A stretch of 64,000 bases of DNA, taken from the NCBI GenBank assembly GCA_964244725.1, contig CAXTJQ010000013.1, positions 61,729-125,728 on the forward strand. Direction: 5' to 3'. The notes beneath the pieces were generated by a model. That model had not been told where the DNA came from and made no database searches. It saw nothing but the letters and a program-made list of their open reading frames with translations. The position numbers and the translations under genes are program-made. Source of the stretch: Kumtagia sp964244725 (GTDB taxonomy: Bacteria > Pseudomonadota > Alphaproteobacteria > Rhizobiales > Rhizobiaceae). Positions 35,181-43,718 of the stretch are shown one piece after another (position 1 is the first letter of the stretch; the number at the start of each line of letters is the position of its first letter).

Positions 35181-35294
35181 CGGGCGAAATCTCGAGAGAG
35201 GACGAGGCGGGCGGCCGCTCTCGCCAGCCGTCAGCCGAGTAGCAGTAAAAGCATTGCCGCGAGAATCGAAATCGTCTCGCGTTTGTTGCGACCG

Positions 35295-38200
35295 TCAGTG
35301 CGCCGGCGCCGCCAACGCGACGTCGCCAGGCCCTTCCACGCGCGGCGCGAGTTCCCTTCGGGAAATGAGCGTGTAAAACATCGGCACCACGAACAGCGTG
35401 AACATCGTGCCGATCAGGATGCCGGTGAAGATGACCAGGCCCATCGAATAGCGCGCCGCGGCGCCCGCGCCGCTCGACACGATCAGCGGCACGACGCCGA
35501 GCGCCATCGCGGCGGTCGTCATCAGGATCGGCCGCAGCCGCACCTTGGCCGATGCGACGATCGCGTCGCGCCGGTTCAGTCCGTGCAATTCACGCTGCTG
35601 GTTGGCGAACTCCACCAGGAGAATGCCGTGCTTGGTGATCAGTCCGATCAGCGTGATCAGGCCGACCTGCGTGTAGATGTTCAACGTTCCGAGGCCCAGG
35701 TTGAGCGGCAGCATCGCGCCGAAGATGCAAAGCGGCACCGACATCATGATGATGAGCGGATCGCGGAAGCTCTCGAATTGCGCCGCGAGCACCAGGTAGA
35801 TGACCACGATCGCGGCCGCGAAGGCGATGATGATCGTGTTGCCCTGTTCCTTCTCCTGCCGCGACTGGCCCGAATAGTCGATGAAGAAGCCGTCCGGCAT
35901 CTCCTGGCCGGCGATGTCCTCCAGCGTCTGCAATCCTGTCCCGGTCGTGACCCCGGGCAAGGGCAGGGCGGTGATCGTGGCGGAATTCAACTGGTTGAAC
36001 TGTTCGATCGCGGCGGGCGAGGCGTTGGTCGAGATGTTGACCACCGCCGAAAGCGGCACCATGTCGCCGGCGGCGCTGCGGACGTAATATTGTCCGAGCT
36101 TTTCCGGATTGTCGCGGAAGATGTCGGGCACCTGCGGGATGATGTCGTAGCTGTTGGAATCGCGGTCGAACTGCGCCACCTCGGCCCCGCCGACCAGCAG
36201 CGTCAGCGTCCGTCCGATATCGGCGATCGGGATGTTGAGCGACGCGGCCCTGTCGCGGTCGATCGTGATCGTCGTCTGCGGCGCGTCGTAGGACATCGAA
36301 TTCTGCACGACGATGAAACGGCCTGAGGCTTGCGCCTTCTGCTTGATCTTTTCGGCCACGTCGAACACTTCGGCGGACTCGCGCGTCGACCGCACGATCA
36401 TGCTGATCGGCAGGCCGCCGCCCGACCCCGGCAGCGTCGGCGGCGCGAAGACGAACGCCTGGACGCCGGCGACCTTGGCGATGCGCCCCTGGATGTCGGC
36501 TTGTAAGGCTTTCTGCGGTCGCGTGCGGTCGGCCCAGTCCTTGAAGGCGAATCCGACGAAGGCCGAGCTCGTGTCGCCGCCGGCCGCGACGGCCGCAAAC
36601 AAGGCCCGGATCTCGGGAAGGTCCTTCACCAGCCCGAGGACCTGATTGACGTAAAGCTGCGTGTAGTCCGCGGTCGCGTAGCGCGGCGCGCTGACGATCG
36701 AGAGCAGGAAGCCCTGGTCCTCCTCAGGCGCAAGTTCACTTGCTGTTTTCGTGAACATGAAACCCGTCACGCCGATCAGAGCGATCACCATCATCAGGGT
36801 GACCGGACGGTATTTGAGCGAGCCGCCGACCAGACGTTCGTAAACGTTCTCGACCCTGCTGAACGTCCCGTCGACGATGCGCTGGAAGCGGCCGTGGTTG
36901 CCGGCCCTGAGCAGGCGCGCCGACATCATCGGCGTGATCGTGATGGCCACGACGCCGGACAGCACGACCGCGCCGCCGAGCGTCACCGCGAATTCGCGGA
37001 ACAGGGCGCCGGTCAGGCCGCCCGTGAACGCCAGCGGCGCGAACACCGCGGCCAGCGTCAGGGTCATGGCGACGATGGCGCCGGAGATCTCGCGCATTCC
37101 GCTGAACGCCGCCTTCATCGGCGTCATGTGGTCTTCCTCCATGTGGCGGTGGATGTTTTCCACCACCACGATGGCGTCGTCGACGACGAGGCCGATCGCC
37201 AGAACCATGGCCAGCAGCGACAGGAGGTTGATCGAGTAGCCCACGGCGTAGAGCAGGAAGCAGACGCCGATCAGCGCCAGCGGAATGGTGACGATCGGCA
37301 TCAGCACCGACCGGAACGAGCCGAGGAACAGCAGGATGACGACCACGACGATCGCGACCGCCTCGGCGATGGTCTTGAAGACCTCTTCGATCGACGCGGA
37401 AATCTGCGCCGTCGCGTCGTAGACGACCTCGATCGTCATGCCCGCGGGCAGCGTCTGCTGGATCAGCGGCGTCAATTCGGTGACGGCCGCCGCCGTGGTC
37501 AGCGGATTGGCCGCCGGCGTCGGGAAAATGGCGAGGAACGTGCCCGGCTTGCCGTTGAAATTGACGCGCGCATCGGTGCTTTCGGCGGCGAGTTCGACGC
37601 GCGCCACGTCGCGCAGGCGCACGACGTTGCCGTCGTCGGCGCGGATCGGCAGCGCGCCGAAGGCTTCGGGCGTCTGCAGCGTCGAGCGCACGGTGATCGA
37701 GGTGGCGACGTAGGAATTCTTGGTCTTGCCCGGCGCGGAGAGAAAGTTCGAGTTGTTGATCGCGGTCAGCACCTCGGCGGCCGTCACGTCGCGCGCGGCG
37801 AGCCTGATCGGATCGATCCATACCCGCATGGAATAATCCGCCGCGCCGAAGATCTGGACGTCGCCGACGCCCTCGACCGTGGTGATGCGCGGCCGCACGA
37901 CCCGCTCGATATACTCGGTCACCTGCTCGGGCGTCATGTTCGGATTCTGCATTGACAGATACATCATCGCGAACTGCTGGCCGGTGCCCTTGACGATGAC
38001 CGGGTCCTTGGCCTCCGTCGGCAGCGTGCCGCGCACGCCCTGCACTTTCGAAAGCACCTCGGTCAGCGCGACGTCCGGGTTGGAGCCGAGCTTCATCTGC
38101 ACCGTGACCACGCTTGCCGACGGGCTGCTCTTCGAGATCACGTAATCGATGTTTTCGGTCGAGGCGACGGCCCGCGCCACCGGCGCCGAGATGAAGCCCT

Positions 38201-38378
38201 GGATCAGGTCCGCGCTGGCGCCGGGATAGGCGGTGGTGACGGTGATCGCGGTTTCCTCGACCTTGGGGTATTCGCGGATCGCCAGGTTGAAGATGCCCTG
38301 GAAGCCGAGCAGCAGGATCATCAAGGCGAGCACGGTCGACAGCACCGGCCGCCGGATGAAGATGTCCGAGAAACTCAT
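35295..38378 (-). CDS. RND efflux transporter permease (AcrB/MexB family)
   Basis: A 1,027-residue inner-membrane RND pump, the drug/proton antiporter part of a tripartite exporter. It starts MSFSDIFIRRPVLSTVLALMI and has 12 membrane helices with two large periplasmic loops. The proton-relay aspartates are seen in GLVVDDAIVVVENIHRHME (helix 4), and the second half carries the matching helix 10 region with a lysine. The gene overlaps the adaptor gene by four bases. No outer-membrane TolC-type gene is present, so an unlinked channel must be used. It is probably controlled by the divergent TetR gene. Confidence 0.95.
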   Translation of the reverse strand: MSFSDIFIRRPVLSTVLALMILLLGFQGIFNLAIREYPKVEETAITVTTAYPGASADLIQGFISAPVARAVASTENIDYVISKSSPSASVVTVQMKLGSNPDVALTEVLSKVQGVRGTLPTEAKDPVIVKGTGQQFAMMYLSMQNPNMTPEQVTEYIERVVRPRITTVEGVGDVQIFGAADYSMRVWIDPIRLAARDVTAAEVLTAINNSNFLSAPGKTKNSYVATSITVRSTLQTPEAFGALPIRADDGNVVRLRDVARVELAAESTDARVNFNGKPGTFLAIFPTPAANPLTTAAAVTELTPLIQQTLPAGMTIEVVYDATAQISASIEEVFKTIAEAVAIVVVVILLFLGSFRSVLMPIVTIPLALIGVCFLLYAVGYSINLLSLLAMVLAIGLVVDDAIVVVENIHRHMEEDHMTPMKAAFSGMREISGAIVAMTLTLAAVFAPLAFTGGLTGALFREFAVTLGGAVVLSGVVAITITPMMSARLLRAGNHGRFQRIVDGTFSRVENVYERLVGGSLKYRPVTLMMVIALIGVTGFMFTKTASELAPEEDQGFLLSIVSAPRYATADYTQLYVNQVLGLVKDLPEIRALFAAVAAGGDTSSAFVGFAFKDWADRTRPQKALQADIQGRIAKVAGVQAFVFAPPTLPGSGGGLPISMIVRSTRESAEVFDVAEKIKQKAQASGRFIVVQNSMSYDAPQTTITIDRDRAASLNIPIADIGRTLTLLVGGAEVAQFDRDSNSYDIIPQVPDIFRDNPEKLGQYYVRSAAGDMVPLSAVVNISTNASPAAIEQFNQLNSATITALPLPGVTTGTGLQTLEDIAGQEMPDGFFIDYSGQSRQEKEQGNTIIIAFAAAIVVIYLVLAAQFESFRDPLIIMMSVPLCIFGAMLPLNLGLGTLNIYTQVGLITLIGLITKHGILLVEFANQQRELHGLNRRDAIVASAKVRLRPILMTTAAMALGVVPLIVSSGAGAAARYSMGLVIFTGILIGTMFTLFVVPMFYTLISRRELAPRVEGPGDVALAAPAH

Positions 38379-39655
38379 CGCGCGGCGACCTTTTCGGGCT
38401 GGACGCTGTTCTCGATGGTCACCGGCGAACCGTTGGACAGGCGGTTCTGGCCCGCCGTCACGACGACGTCGCCCGCCGACACGCCCGAAAGGATCTCGAC
38501 CAGCCCCTGCGATCGCCGCCCCGTCTTGACGAATATTTGGTTGGCGACCAGCGCCGGGCCCTTCGCTGCATCGCCCGGCGGCAGCGCCGCCGTCTTGGAC
38601 TGGTCGGCGGGTTCGGCCTCGACCGGGGCGGGTTCGTCGGCGGGCAGGGGGGCCTTGACGCCGTCGTCCGCCGCGTCCGACGTTTGCGGCGCCGATTCGG
38701 CGGGTTTCGCCGACTCGGGCGCCGCCGGCGCGGCCGGCTTCGCCCCGACCGGTCGCACGACGTAGACGAAGTCGCCATACAGGCTGGCCGTGACCGCCGT
38801 CTGCGCCACGGCGATCACGTTCCTTTCCTCCGGAAGCTCGACGCTGACCTGGACGAACTGGCCGGGGCTCAGTCGCCCTTCCGGATTCGTCACGCTGGCG
38901 CGCACCAGCACCAGCCGCGATGTCGGGTCGACCTTGGGCTCGATGCCGGTGACTTTTCCGACGAAGATCATGCTTTCGGCATTGACCCCGAGGCGCACAG
39001 GCTGTCCGATATCGAGCAGGCCGAGCTGTTGCTCGGGCACCGAGAAATCCGCCCGCATCGTTTCGAGATCCTGCAGCGTCGCGACGATGGTGCCTGGCGC
39101 GAGGTACTGTCCGTTGTCGATCTTGGGGATGCCGATCGTCCCGCCGAAGGGGGCCACGAGCTGCTTCTGGTCGAGGACGGCCTGGAGCTTGACGACCTGC
39201 GAGGCGGAAGTCGAAGCCGCCGCGCTCGCCTGGTCGACCGTGACCGTCGAACCGACGCCGCGCTTTTGCAGTTCGAGCGCGCGGTCGAGCGTCGTCTGAT
39301 CCAGCGCCGCCTGCGTTCTCGCCACCTCCAAATCGGCGCGCTGCACGGCGGCGTCGAGCTGCAGCAGCACCTGGCCGCCCTTGACCTTGTCGTTGGCGGT
39401 GAAGCCGATGTCCTTGACGATGCCCGTCGTCTCGACCGTCAGGTCGACGCCGCGCGATGCGCTGACCGTCCCGATCGCCTCGATGCCCGGCTTCCAGACC
39501 ATCGGCGCGACGTCGGCGGTCGACACCGCCAGCGACGGCCGCGGCATGCTGGCGAAATAGCTGCCGATCGCCTGCTCGCGGAAGATGTTGAAGCCCACGA
39601 TCCCGCCGCAGACCAGCACGAGCAGGACGAAAACGATGATGAAGCGCTTGATCAT
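38375..39655 (-). CDS. RND efflux periplasmic adaptor (membrane fusion protein)
   Basis: A 426-residue MFP that links the RND pump to an outer-membrane channel. An N-terminal membrane anchor (FIIVFVLLVLVCGGIVGF) is followed by barrel-sandwich, coiled-coil hairpin (about residues 100-150) and beta-barrel regions (APFGGTIGIPKIDNGQYLAP, PEQQLGLLDIGQPVRLGV). An unusual Pro/Ala/Glu-rich insert of roughly 65 residues (from GAKPAAPAAPESAK to ALPPGDAAKG) interrupts the C-terminal membrane-proximal region before KTGRRSQGLVEILSG. Its start overlaps nothing upstream except a possible 28-codon leader. Confidence 0.93.
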   Translation of the reverse strand: MIKRFIIVFVLLVLVCGGIVGFNIFREQAIGSYFASMPRPSLAVSTADVAPMVWKPGIEAIGTVSASRGVDLTVETTGIVKDIGFTANDKVKGGQVLLQLDAAVQRADLEVARTQAALDQTTLDRALELQKRGVGSTVTVDQASAAASTSASQVVKLQAVLDQKQLVAPFGGTIGIPKIDNGQYLAPGTIVATLQDLETMRADFSVPEQQLGLLDIGQPVRLGVNAESMIFVGKVTGIEPKVDPTSRLVLVRASVTNPEGRLSPGQFVQVSVELPEERNVIAVAQTAVTASLYGDFVYVVRPVGAKPAAPAAPESAKPAESAPQTSDAADDGVKAPLPADEPAPVEAEPADQSKTAALPPGDAAKGPALVANQIFVKTGRRSQGLVEILSGVSAGDVVVTAGQNRLSNGSPVTIENSVQPEKVAAR

Positions 39656-39658
39656 GAA

Positions 39659-39745
39659 CTATTCCCGCAAGGCGCCGAGGACGCCGCGCATCTCGAAGGA
39701 GCAGGCGACGGTCTCACCATAGAGGAGGAGCCGCTTGTGTTCCAT
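39659..39745 (-). CDS. Possible 28-codon leader ORF ahead of the RND pump genes
   Basis: An ATG at 39745 opens a 28-residue frame (MEHKRLLLYGETVACSFEM and nine more residues) that stops three bases before the adaptor start. It lies directly downstream of the palindromic operator. No clear ribosome site precedes it. It could be a translated leader or chance. Confidence 0.25.
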   Translation of the reverse strand: MEHKRLLLYGETVACSFEMRGVLGALRE

Positions 39746-39758
39746 GCCCGGCTTACTG

Positions 39759-39774
39759 TACCGTCCGGACGGTA
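39759..39774. promoter_or_regulatory. Perfect 16-bp palindrome, likely TetR operator
   Basis: TACCGTCCGGACGGTA is self-complementary over all 16 bases. It lies in the 142-base space between the divergent TetR and RND adaptor genes, 24 bases before the TetR start, where a TetR-type dimer would repress both directions. Confidence 0.75.
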
Positions 39775-39797
39775 GATGTCAATCGCTGGGGAGGTGT

Positions 39798-40373
39798 ATG
39801 ACCATGACTGCCGCAACGGAAGCGGGGGCCCGCCCGGAGGGGCGGCACAACGCCCGCGAGCGAATCCTTCTGGCCGCCTCGCAGATCGCCCATGATGTCG
39901 GTCCGGCCAATCTGTCCCTCGATGCCGTCGCGGCCCGGGCGGGGATATCGAAAGGCGGTCTGCTCTACCATTTTCCCGCCAAGGTCGATCTGCTCCAAGC
40001 CGTTGTCGAGGGACATCTGAGCGCCTTCGAGGCGGAGTTCGCGCGGCGGCAGGCCTGCTCGTCGCCGCGGCCGAGCGCGTTGCAGACCTATCTCGACCTC
40101 TCGCTCGACGATTGCGAGAGCAAGACCCCGCCCTCGTCGGGCGTTCTCGCCGCGATCGTGCAGAATCCGGAAATGCTGCTTCCGATCCGGCGCTTCAAGC
40201 GCAAGCAACTGGACCGGCTCAAGGCCGGCGGCGGCGATGCCGCGGCGGCGCTCTTGCTGTTCCTGGCGCTGGAAGGCATCCGCAGCATGAAGTTGCTGGA
40301 CATGGAAGTTCTGGATGCGGACGAGACCGGCATGGTGGTCGACGCCTTGCGGGCGTTGACCGCGTGCGGCTGA
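39798..40373 (+). CDS. TetR/AcrR-family transcriptional regulator
   Basis: A 191-residue repressor. The helix-turn-helix sits at residues 20-65 (ARERILLAASQIAHDVG, LSLDAVAARAGISKGGLLYHFPAK), and the rest is the all-helical ligand domain (the TetR_C_37-like region, LDLSLDDCES, ALLLFLALEGIRSMKLLDM). It is divergent from the RND pump genes and faces a perfect palindrome, so it probably senses a pump substrate and represses both itself and the pump. The start at 39798 has GAGG close ahead; the ATG at 39804 is a good alternative. Confidence 0.92.
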   Translation: MTMTAATEAGARPEGRHNARERILLAASQIAHDVGPANLSLDAVAARAGISKGGLLYHFPAKVDLLQAVVEGHLSAFEAEFARRQACSSPRPSALQTYLDLSLDDCESKTPPSSGVLAAIVQNPEMLLPIRRFKRKQLDRLKAGGGDAAAALLLFLALEGIRSMKLLDMEVLDADETGMVVDALRALTACG

Positions 40374-40493
40374 TCCGGCGGCGGCGGCGTTTCGGGTGTG
40401 GAACCATTGCCGAATCTGCGGCTTGATCCGCGCACGGCTGGTTTTCATTTAAGAATTTGCGCGGCGGCAGCCGCCCGGTCGAAAAGGTGGCAA

Positions 40494-40661
40494 ATGGCGT
40501 CTTCGGTCCTTATCGGCATTCTCATCACCTTCCTGGTGATCGTTCTGATCCTTTACCTGGTGCAGCGCCTTCCCATCGAGGCGCGCATGCGGCAGATCAT
40601 CCAGATTGTGGTGATCATCATCGGGATCATCTCGCTGCTCAAATACCTGGCCGTTTTTTAG
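40494..40661 (+). CDS. Small two-helix membrane protein (Thivi_2564-like)
   Basis: A 55-residue protein with two membrane helices (LIGILITFLVIVLILYLV and IIQIVVIIIGIISLLKYL) joined by the basic loop RLPIEARMRQ. The layout resembles small membrane proteins annotated as Thivi_2564 family; function unknown. The ATG at 40494 has AAGGTGG (40484-40490) as ribosome site. It lies alone between the TetR gene and tRNA-Ser; a UUCG-type hairpin (GACAC-TTCG-GTGTC, 40685-40698) follows it. Confidence 0.75.
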   Translation: MASSVLIGILITFLVIVLILYLVQRLPIEARMRQIIQIVVIIIGIISLLKYLAVF

Positions 40662-40769
40662 GCGTTGTCGAGCGAGAATCGCCGGACACTTCGGTGTCGG
40701 GGGCGCCAATGTCGGGCCGGGTAGCTGGAGTGGTCGGCCGGCATTTTCGGCAATTCGCAAAAGCCCGTG

Positions 40770-40797
40770 TTGCTTCGCGTGGCGGTTTTCTCTATCC
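40770..40797 (+). promoter_or_regulatory. Candidate promoter of tRNA-Ser
   Basis: TTGCTT (40770-40775) and CTATCC (40792-40797) are spaced by 16 bases and end ten bases before the tRNA 5' end, which fits a start point a few bases ahead of the mature RNA. Seen by eye only. Confidence 0.45.
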
Positions 40798-40807
40798 AAC
40801 GAGCACC

Positions 40808-40897
40808 GGAGAGGTGGCCGAGTGGTCGAAGGCGCTCCCCTGCTAAGGGAGTATACCCGGAAGGGTATCGTGGGTTCGAATCCCATCTTCTCCGCCA
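40808..40897 (+). tRNA. tRNA-Ser (anticodon GCT)
   Basis: A 90-base class II tRNA. The acceptor arm GGAGAGG (40808-40814) pairs with CTTCTCC before discriminator G and an encoded CCA (40895-40897). The D arm, the anticodon stem CTCCC/GGGAG with loop CTGCTAA (anticodon GCT at 40842-40844, reading AGC/AGU), the long variable arm (TACCC/GGGTA) and the T arm GTGGG-TTCGAAT-CCCAT are all present. No integrase or direct repeat of its 3' end is seen nearby. Confidence 0.97.
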
Positions 40898-41284
40898 GGT
40901 CTCAGCCGACAGTCCCTTTTTCCCAAGGCGAGACGGCGATTCCCGCGCCGAGGCGGCGGTTCGAACTGCCTGTTGGGCGCGGTCTTGAACTCGAACGCCG
41001 TGACCTGGCCGCGCTCTGCGCGCGGTCCGCCTTCGACCTCCTGTCATGCGCCAACCCCCGAATCGACGCCTGGGGCCGGCCGTCGCCAGAATCGGCGAAT
41101 TTCGTTCGGCGGCTAGGTATGAGCGGACGATCGGGGCAATCCGGAGCGCAATGGTTAACGAGACCTTAAGCGGGGGTATCAAATCGTGTCATTTGTGCCA
41201 CAACGCCTCTCCATAGACAGCGATGACGCGGCCCCAGGCCCTGTTCATGGTTGAACGCCCCGAACCGTTCGGTAATGTCGGTAT
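40898..41284. other. Noncoding region between tRNA-Ser and the first porin
   Basis: About 390 bases with no supportable gene; open frames here run through the tRNA or the porin leader. It contains the CtrA box at 41155-41169 and probably the first porin's promoter. Confidence 0.55.
41155..41169. promoter_or_regulatory. Perfect CtrA box upstream of the first porin
   Basis: TTAA-CGAGACC-TTAA matches the full alphaproteobacterial CtrA consensus TTAA-N7-TTAA. It lies 245 bases before the porin start and 130 bases before the conserved porin leader. The second porin has only the left half (TTAA at 43707-43710). Confidence 0.55.
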
Positions 41285-41399
41285 GGAGAAAGGGCGAGCG
41301 ATCGTGTCTTTTTCGGACTTGGGGATGGGGCAGGGAAACGCTGTCCTTCAGCAAAAAATACCCAGACCCGTTTTGCAACTTTTGACTGGAGGTCAGAAA
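41285..41399 (+). promoter_or_regulatory. Conserved 5' leader of the first porin gene
   Basis: This 115-base stretch is closely repeated ahead of the second porin (43719-43831), including GGGCGAG-GATCGTGTCTT, GGGGCAGGGAAA, CCTTCAGCAAA and GACTGGAGGTCAGAAA with the ribosome site TGGAGGT. The likeness outside the coding region suggests a duplicated untranslated leader, possibly with RNA-level control. Confidence 0.6.
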
Positions 41400-42488
41400 A
41401 TGAACATCAAGAGCCTACTTCTCGGCTCCGCTGCGGCCCTGGTCGCAGTCTCCGGCGCACGGGCGGCCGACGCGGTCGTCATGGCGGAGCCGGAGCCCAT
41501 GGAATACGTTCGCATCTGCGACGTCTACGGCACCGGCTACTTCTACATCCCCGGCACCGAAACCTGCCTCAAAGTCGGCGGCCGCGTCCGTTTCGACATC
41601 GGCGCGGGCGACGCATACACGCCGGACAGCTTTCCGGGCTACCGCACCAAGTCGCGCGCTGAAATCTACATGGATTCCGGCAGCGAGACCGAATACGGCA
41701 CCCTGAAGACCCAGGGCGTTTTCCGCTTCGACTTCGACGGTGATTACAACGACGGCACGCACACCACGACGCGCCTGATCGCCGCCAACATCCAGCTCGC
41801 CGGCTTCCTGGTCGGTCTGGCCGACTCGCAGTTCGTCGCCTTCACCGGCTACGCCGGCGACATCATCAACGACGACGTGGTCTATGACGGCCCGTACGAA
41901 ACCAACCAGATCCAGTACACCTTCAACTCGAACGGCTTCACGGGCACGATCGCGGTGGAAGACGATGGCCTGACGGAGGGTGGCGACTTTTACGGCGAAG
42001 ATGGCTCCGAGTGGGGCGTCGACGTTGTCGGCGGTCTCGGCTACAAGTTCGGCGACTTCGGCGTCAAGGCCGTTGGCGGCTACGACCAGAGCCTTGGCGA
42101 AGGCGCCGTCAAGGTTCGCGCCGACGCCAAGTTCGGTTCGATCCGGGCTTTCGTGATGGGCGGCTACAACACCGACGGCAGCTCGATCAACAAATACGCC
42201 GGTTCGAACTTCGGCGGCGCCGCTCTGGGCTACGGCTGGGGTGACTGGGCTGTCTGGGGCGGTCTCGGCACCGACTTCAGCGAGACGCTCGCCGGCAACG
42301 TCCAGGTCGCCTACACCGACTCGGAGGTTCTCGCGGTCGCTGCCAACCTGAAATGGTATCCGGTCCCGGGCCTGCTCGTCGAGCCGGAAATCGCCTACAC
42401 GAAGTGGGACGGCGATAAGTTTCTGTTCCCGAACTCGGCCGACGACGACGAGATCGCCGGCATCCTCCGCTTCCAGCGCAACTTCTAA
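41400..42488 (+). CDS. Outer-membrane porin, Porin_2 (Omp2-type) family, copy 1
   Basis: A 362-residue beta-barrel porin of the rhizobial/Brucella Omp2 family, forming general diffusion pores. A signal peptide (SLLLGSAAALVAVSGARA) is cut before ADAVVMAEPEP; the family's N-terminal block EYVRICDVYGTGYFYIPGTETC with its two cysteines and KVGGRVRFD follow, and the protein ends with the aromatic C-terminus FQRNF required for outer-membrane insertion. The start at 41400 is set by the TGGAGGT ribosome site and the signal peptide. A strong terminator follows. A close paralogue lies 1.3 kb downstream in the same direction. Confidence 0.95.
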   Translation: MNIKSLLLGSAAALVAVSGARAADAVVMAEPEPMEYVRICDVYGTGYFYIPGTETCLKVGGRVRFDIGAGDAYTPDSFPGYRTKSRAEIYMDSGSETEYGTLKTQGVFRFDFDGDYNDGTHTTTRLIAANIQLAGFLVGLADSQFVAFTGYAGDIINDDVVYDGPYETNQIQYTFNSNGFTGTIAVEDDGLTEGGDFYGEDGSEWGVDVVGGLGYKFGDFGVKAVGGYDQSLGEGAVKVRADAKFGSIRAFVMGGYNTDGSSINKYAGSNFGGAALGYGWGDWAVWGGLGTDFSETLAGNVQVAYTDSEVLAVAANLKWYPVPGLLVEPEIAYTKWDGDKFLFPNSADDDEIAGILRFQRNF

Positions 42489-42513
42489 TCAACTCCTGCG
42501 AGTTGGTTGACGA

Positions 42514-42542
42514 AAACCCGGCGGGCAACCGCCGGGTTTTTT
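42514..42542 (+). terminator. Intrinsic terminator of the first porin
   Basis: AAACCCGGCGG and CCGCCGGGTTT form an 11-bp stem with a GCAA tetraloop, running into six T residues (42537-42542), 26 bases after the stop. The remaining 284 bases up to the next gene show nothing recognisable. Confidence 0.9.
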
Positions 42543-42826
42543 CGTTGTGTGCCAGAAATTGGTCGGGACCAGGTTGATGCCCTCCTCGCGGCGGCGACTC
42601 GATCTCGAACCGGAAACGCGCCGGCGGACTGCCTCGACGGTCGGATCGGGACAAGCCGCGAAGTCTTGCTCCGACTGGCTCATCGACCGCCGGCTCGACG
42701 ACTGTCGGGCGCACGCCCTCTAATCGCCATCTCGGCAAACCGGTCATCAAACTGAGACGCACGCTGCCTATCTGGAGGTGGACAAGTCGTCGGTACGGCC
42801 CATTTCAACAAGGGGCGCGGTCTTTG

Positions 42827-43522
42827 ATGGAACCAGAAAACCCGCGCTCGCGCGCCGCCAATGCATCGGACCGGACGACCCGCGTCGATCTCGAACACCG
42901 CCTGGCCTTCGAGATAACGCGATTGGTCGTCGAGGATGATCCGCTGATCGCGGGGCACGCCGCTGAAATAGCCGGCAGGTTGGCGGGGATCATCACGTCG
43001 CAAATTCTGGCGCTGGATGAATCTTCCCGGAGAATGCTGCCTCGCATCCGCGACCGATTGCAGTTCATCGGCGATGAGTGCGTCGCCAATCTCATGATCG
43101 AGGCAGCGGCTGGGATCGGACAACCGAAGCAGCGCCCGGATCCGCGCTCCGCTCCGCTGAAGCAGGGAGAGCCGACCGATTTGATGGCTGACTGGGCTGG
43201 CGCGATGGCGGGTCCGACGGACATCGAGCGGCATTTCGGGATCGCCCGATCGACCTTGTTCCGATGGCAGAAGCGGAACGAAGTCATCTCGATCCGCACC
43301 GGCGCGAAACGCTTCGGCTTTCCCCTCGACCAGTTCATCGACGGCCGTCCCGTGCTCGGAATCGCGGAAGTGTTGACGGCGTTCTCGGATGCCAGGGGCG
43401 CATGGCGCTGGCTCCAGACCCCTTCCAAACGCTTTGACGATGTCGCTCCCCTGGAATTGCTGAGACGAGGCGATGTCGGCGCGGTCGTGCGGGCGGCCGC
43501 CGCGACCGACAACCGTCGCTGA
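42827..43522 (+). CDS. MbcA/ParS/Xre-type antitoxin-domain protein without visible toxin
   Basis: A 231-residue protein with three parts: a helical N-terminal region, an excisionase-like helix-turn-helix near residue 130 (IERHFGIARSTLFRWQKRNEV) and a C-terminal MbcA/ParS/Xre (DUF2384) toxin-binding domain (GIAEVLTAF, ARGAWRWLQTPSKRF, PLELLRRGDVGAVV). Such antitoxins normally sit directly before a RES-domain toxin that destroys NAD; no RES gene follows here, only the second porin. A TTG directly before the ATG is an alternative start. It lies alone between the two porin paralogues, with no clear ribosome site. Confidence 0.75.
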   Translation: MEPENPRSRAANASDRTTRVDLEHRLAFEITRLVVEDDPLIAGHAAEIAGRLAGIITSQILALDESSRRMLPRIRDRLQFIGDECVANLMIEAAAGIGQPKQRPDPRSAPLKQGEPTDLMADWAGAMAGPTDIERHFGIARSTLFRWQKRNEVISIRTGAKRFGFPLDQFIDGRPVLGIAEVLTAFSDARGAWRWLQTPSKRFDDVAPLELLRRGDVGAVVRAAAATDNRR

Positions 43523-43718
43523 GCGGCGGGCGAACGAACCACCCAACAGAATTTCAGGCGACAAGCGACTGTATTCGCAAATCTATTAGCCTGAATGAAG
43601 TTATCATGAAGCTTTTATGACGTTGCGTTTCGGCAACAACAGGTTTTCGATCGCCATGGCTTGGTCGAAATCGCTCGGCATCGATTGATCGGCTTGTCGT
43701 CTTGGGTTAAGTCAACCT

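Noticed and set aside
40808..41170. tRNA-Ser as an attachment site for a genomic island, and an open frame running through it
   Set aside because: No integrase and no direct repeat of the tRNA 3' end was seen downstream; the open frame crosses a structural RNA gene and has no domain.
42507..42755. 82-codon frame after the first porin
   Set aside because: It begins within the terminator hairpin and shows no domain or coding bias.
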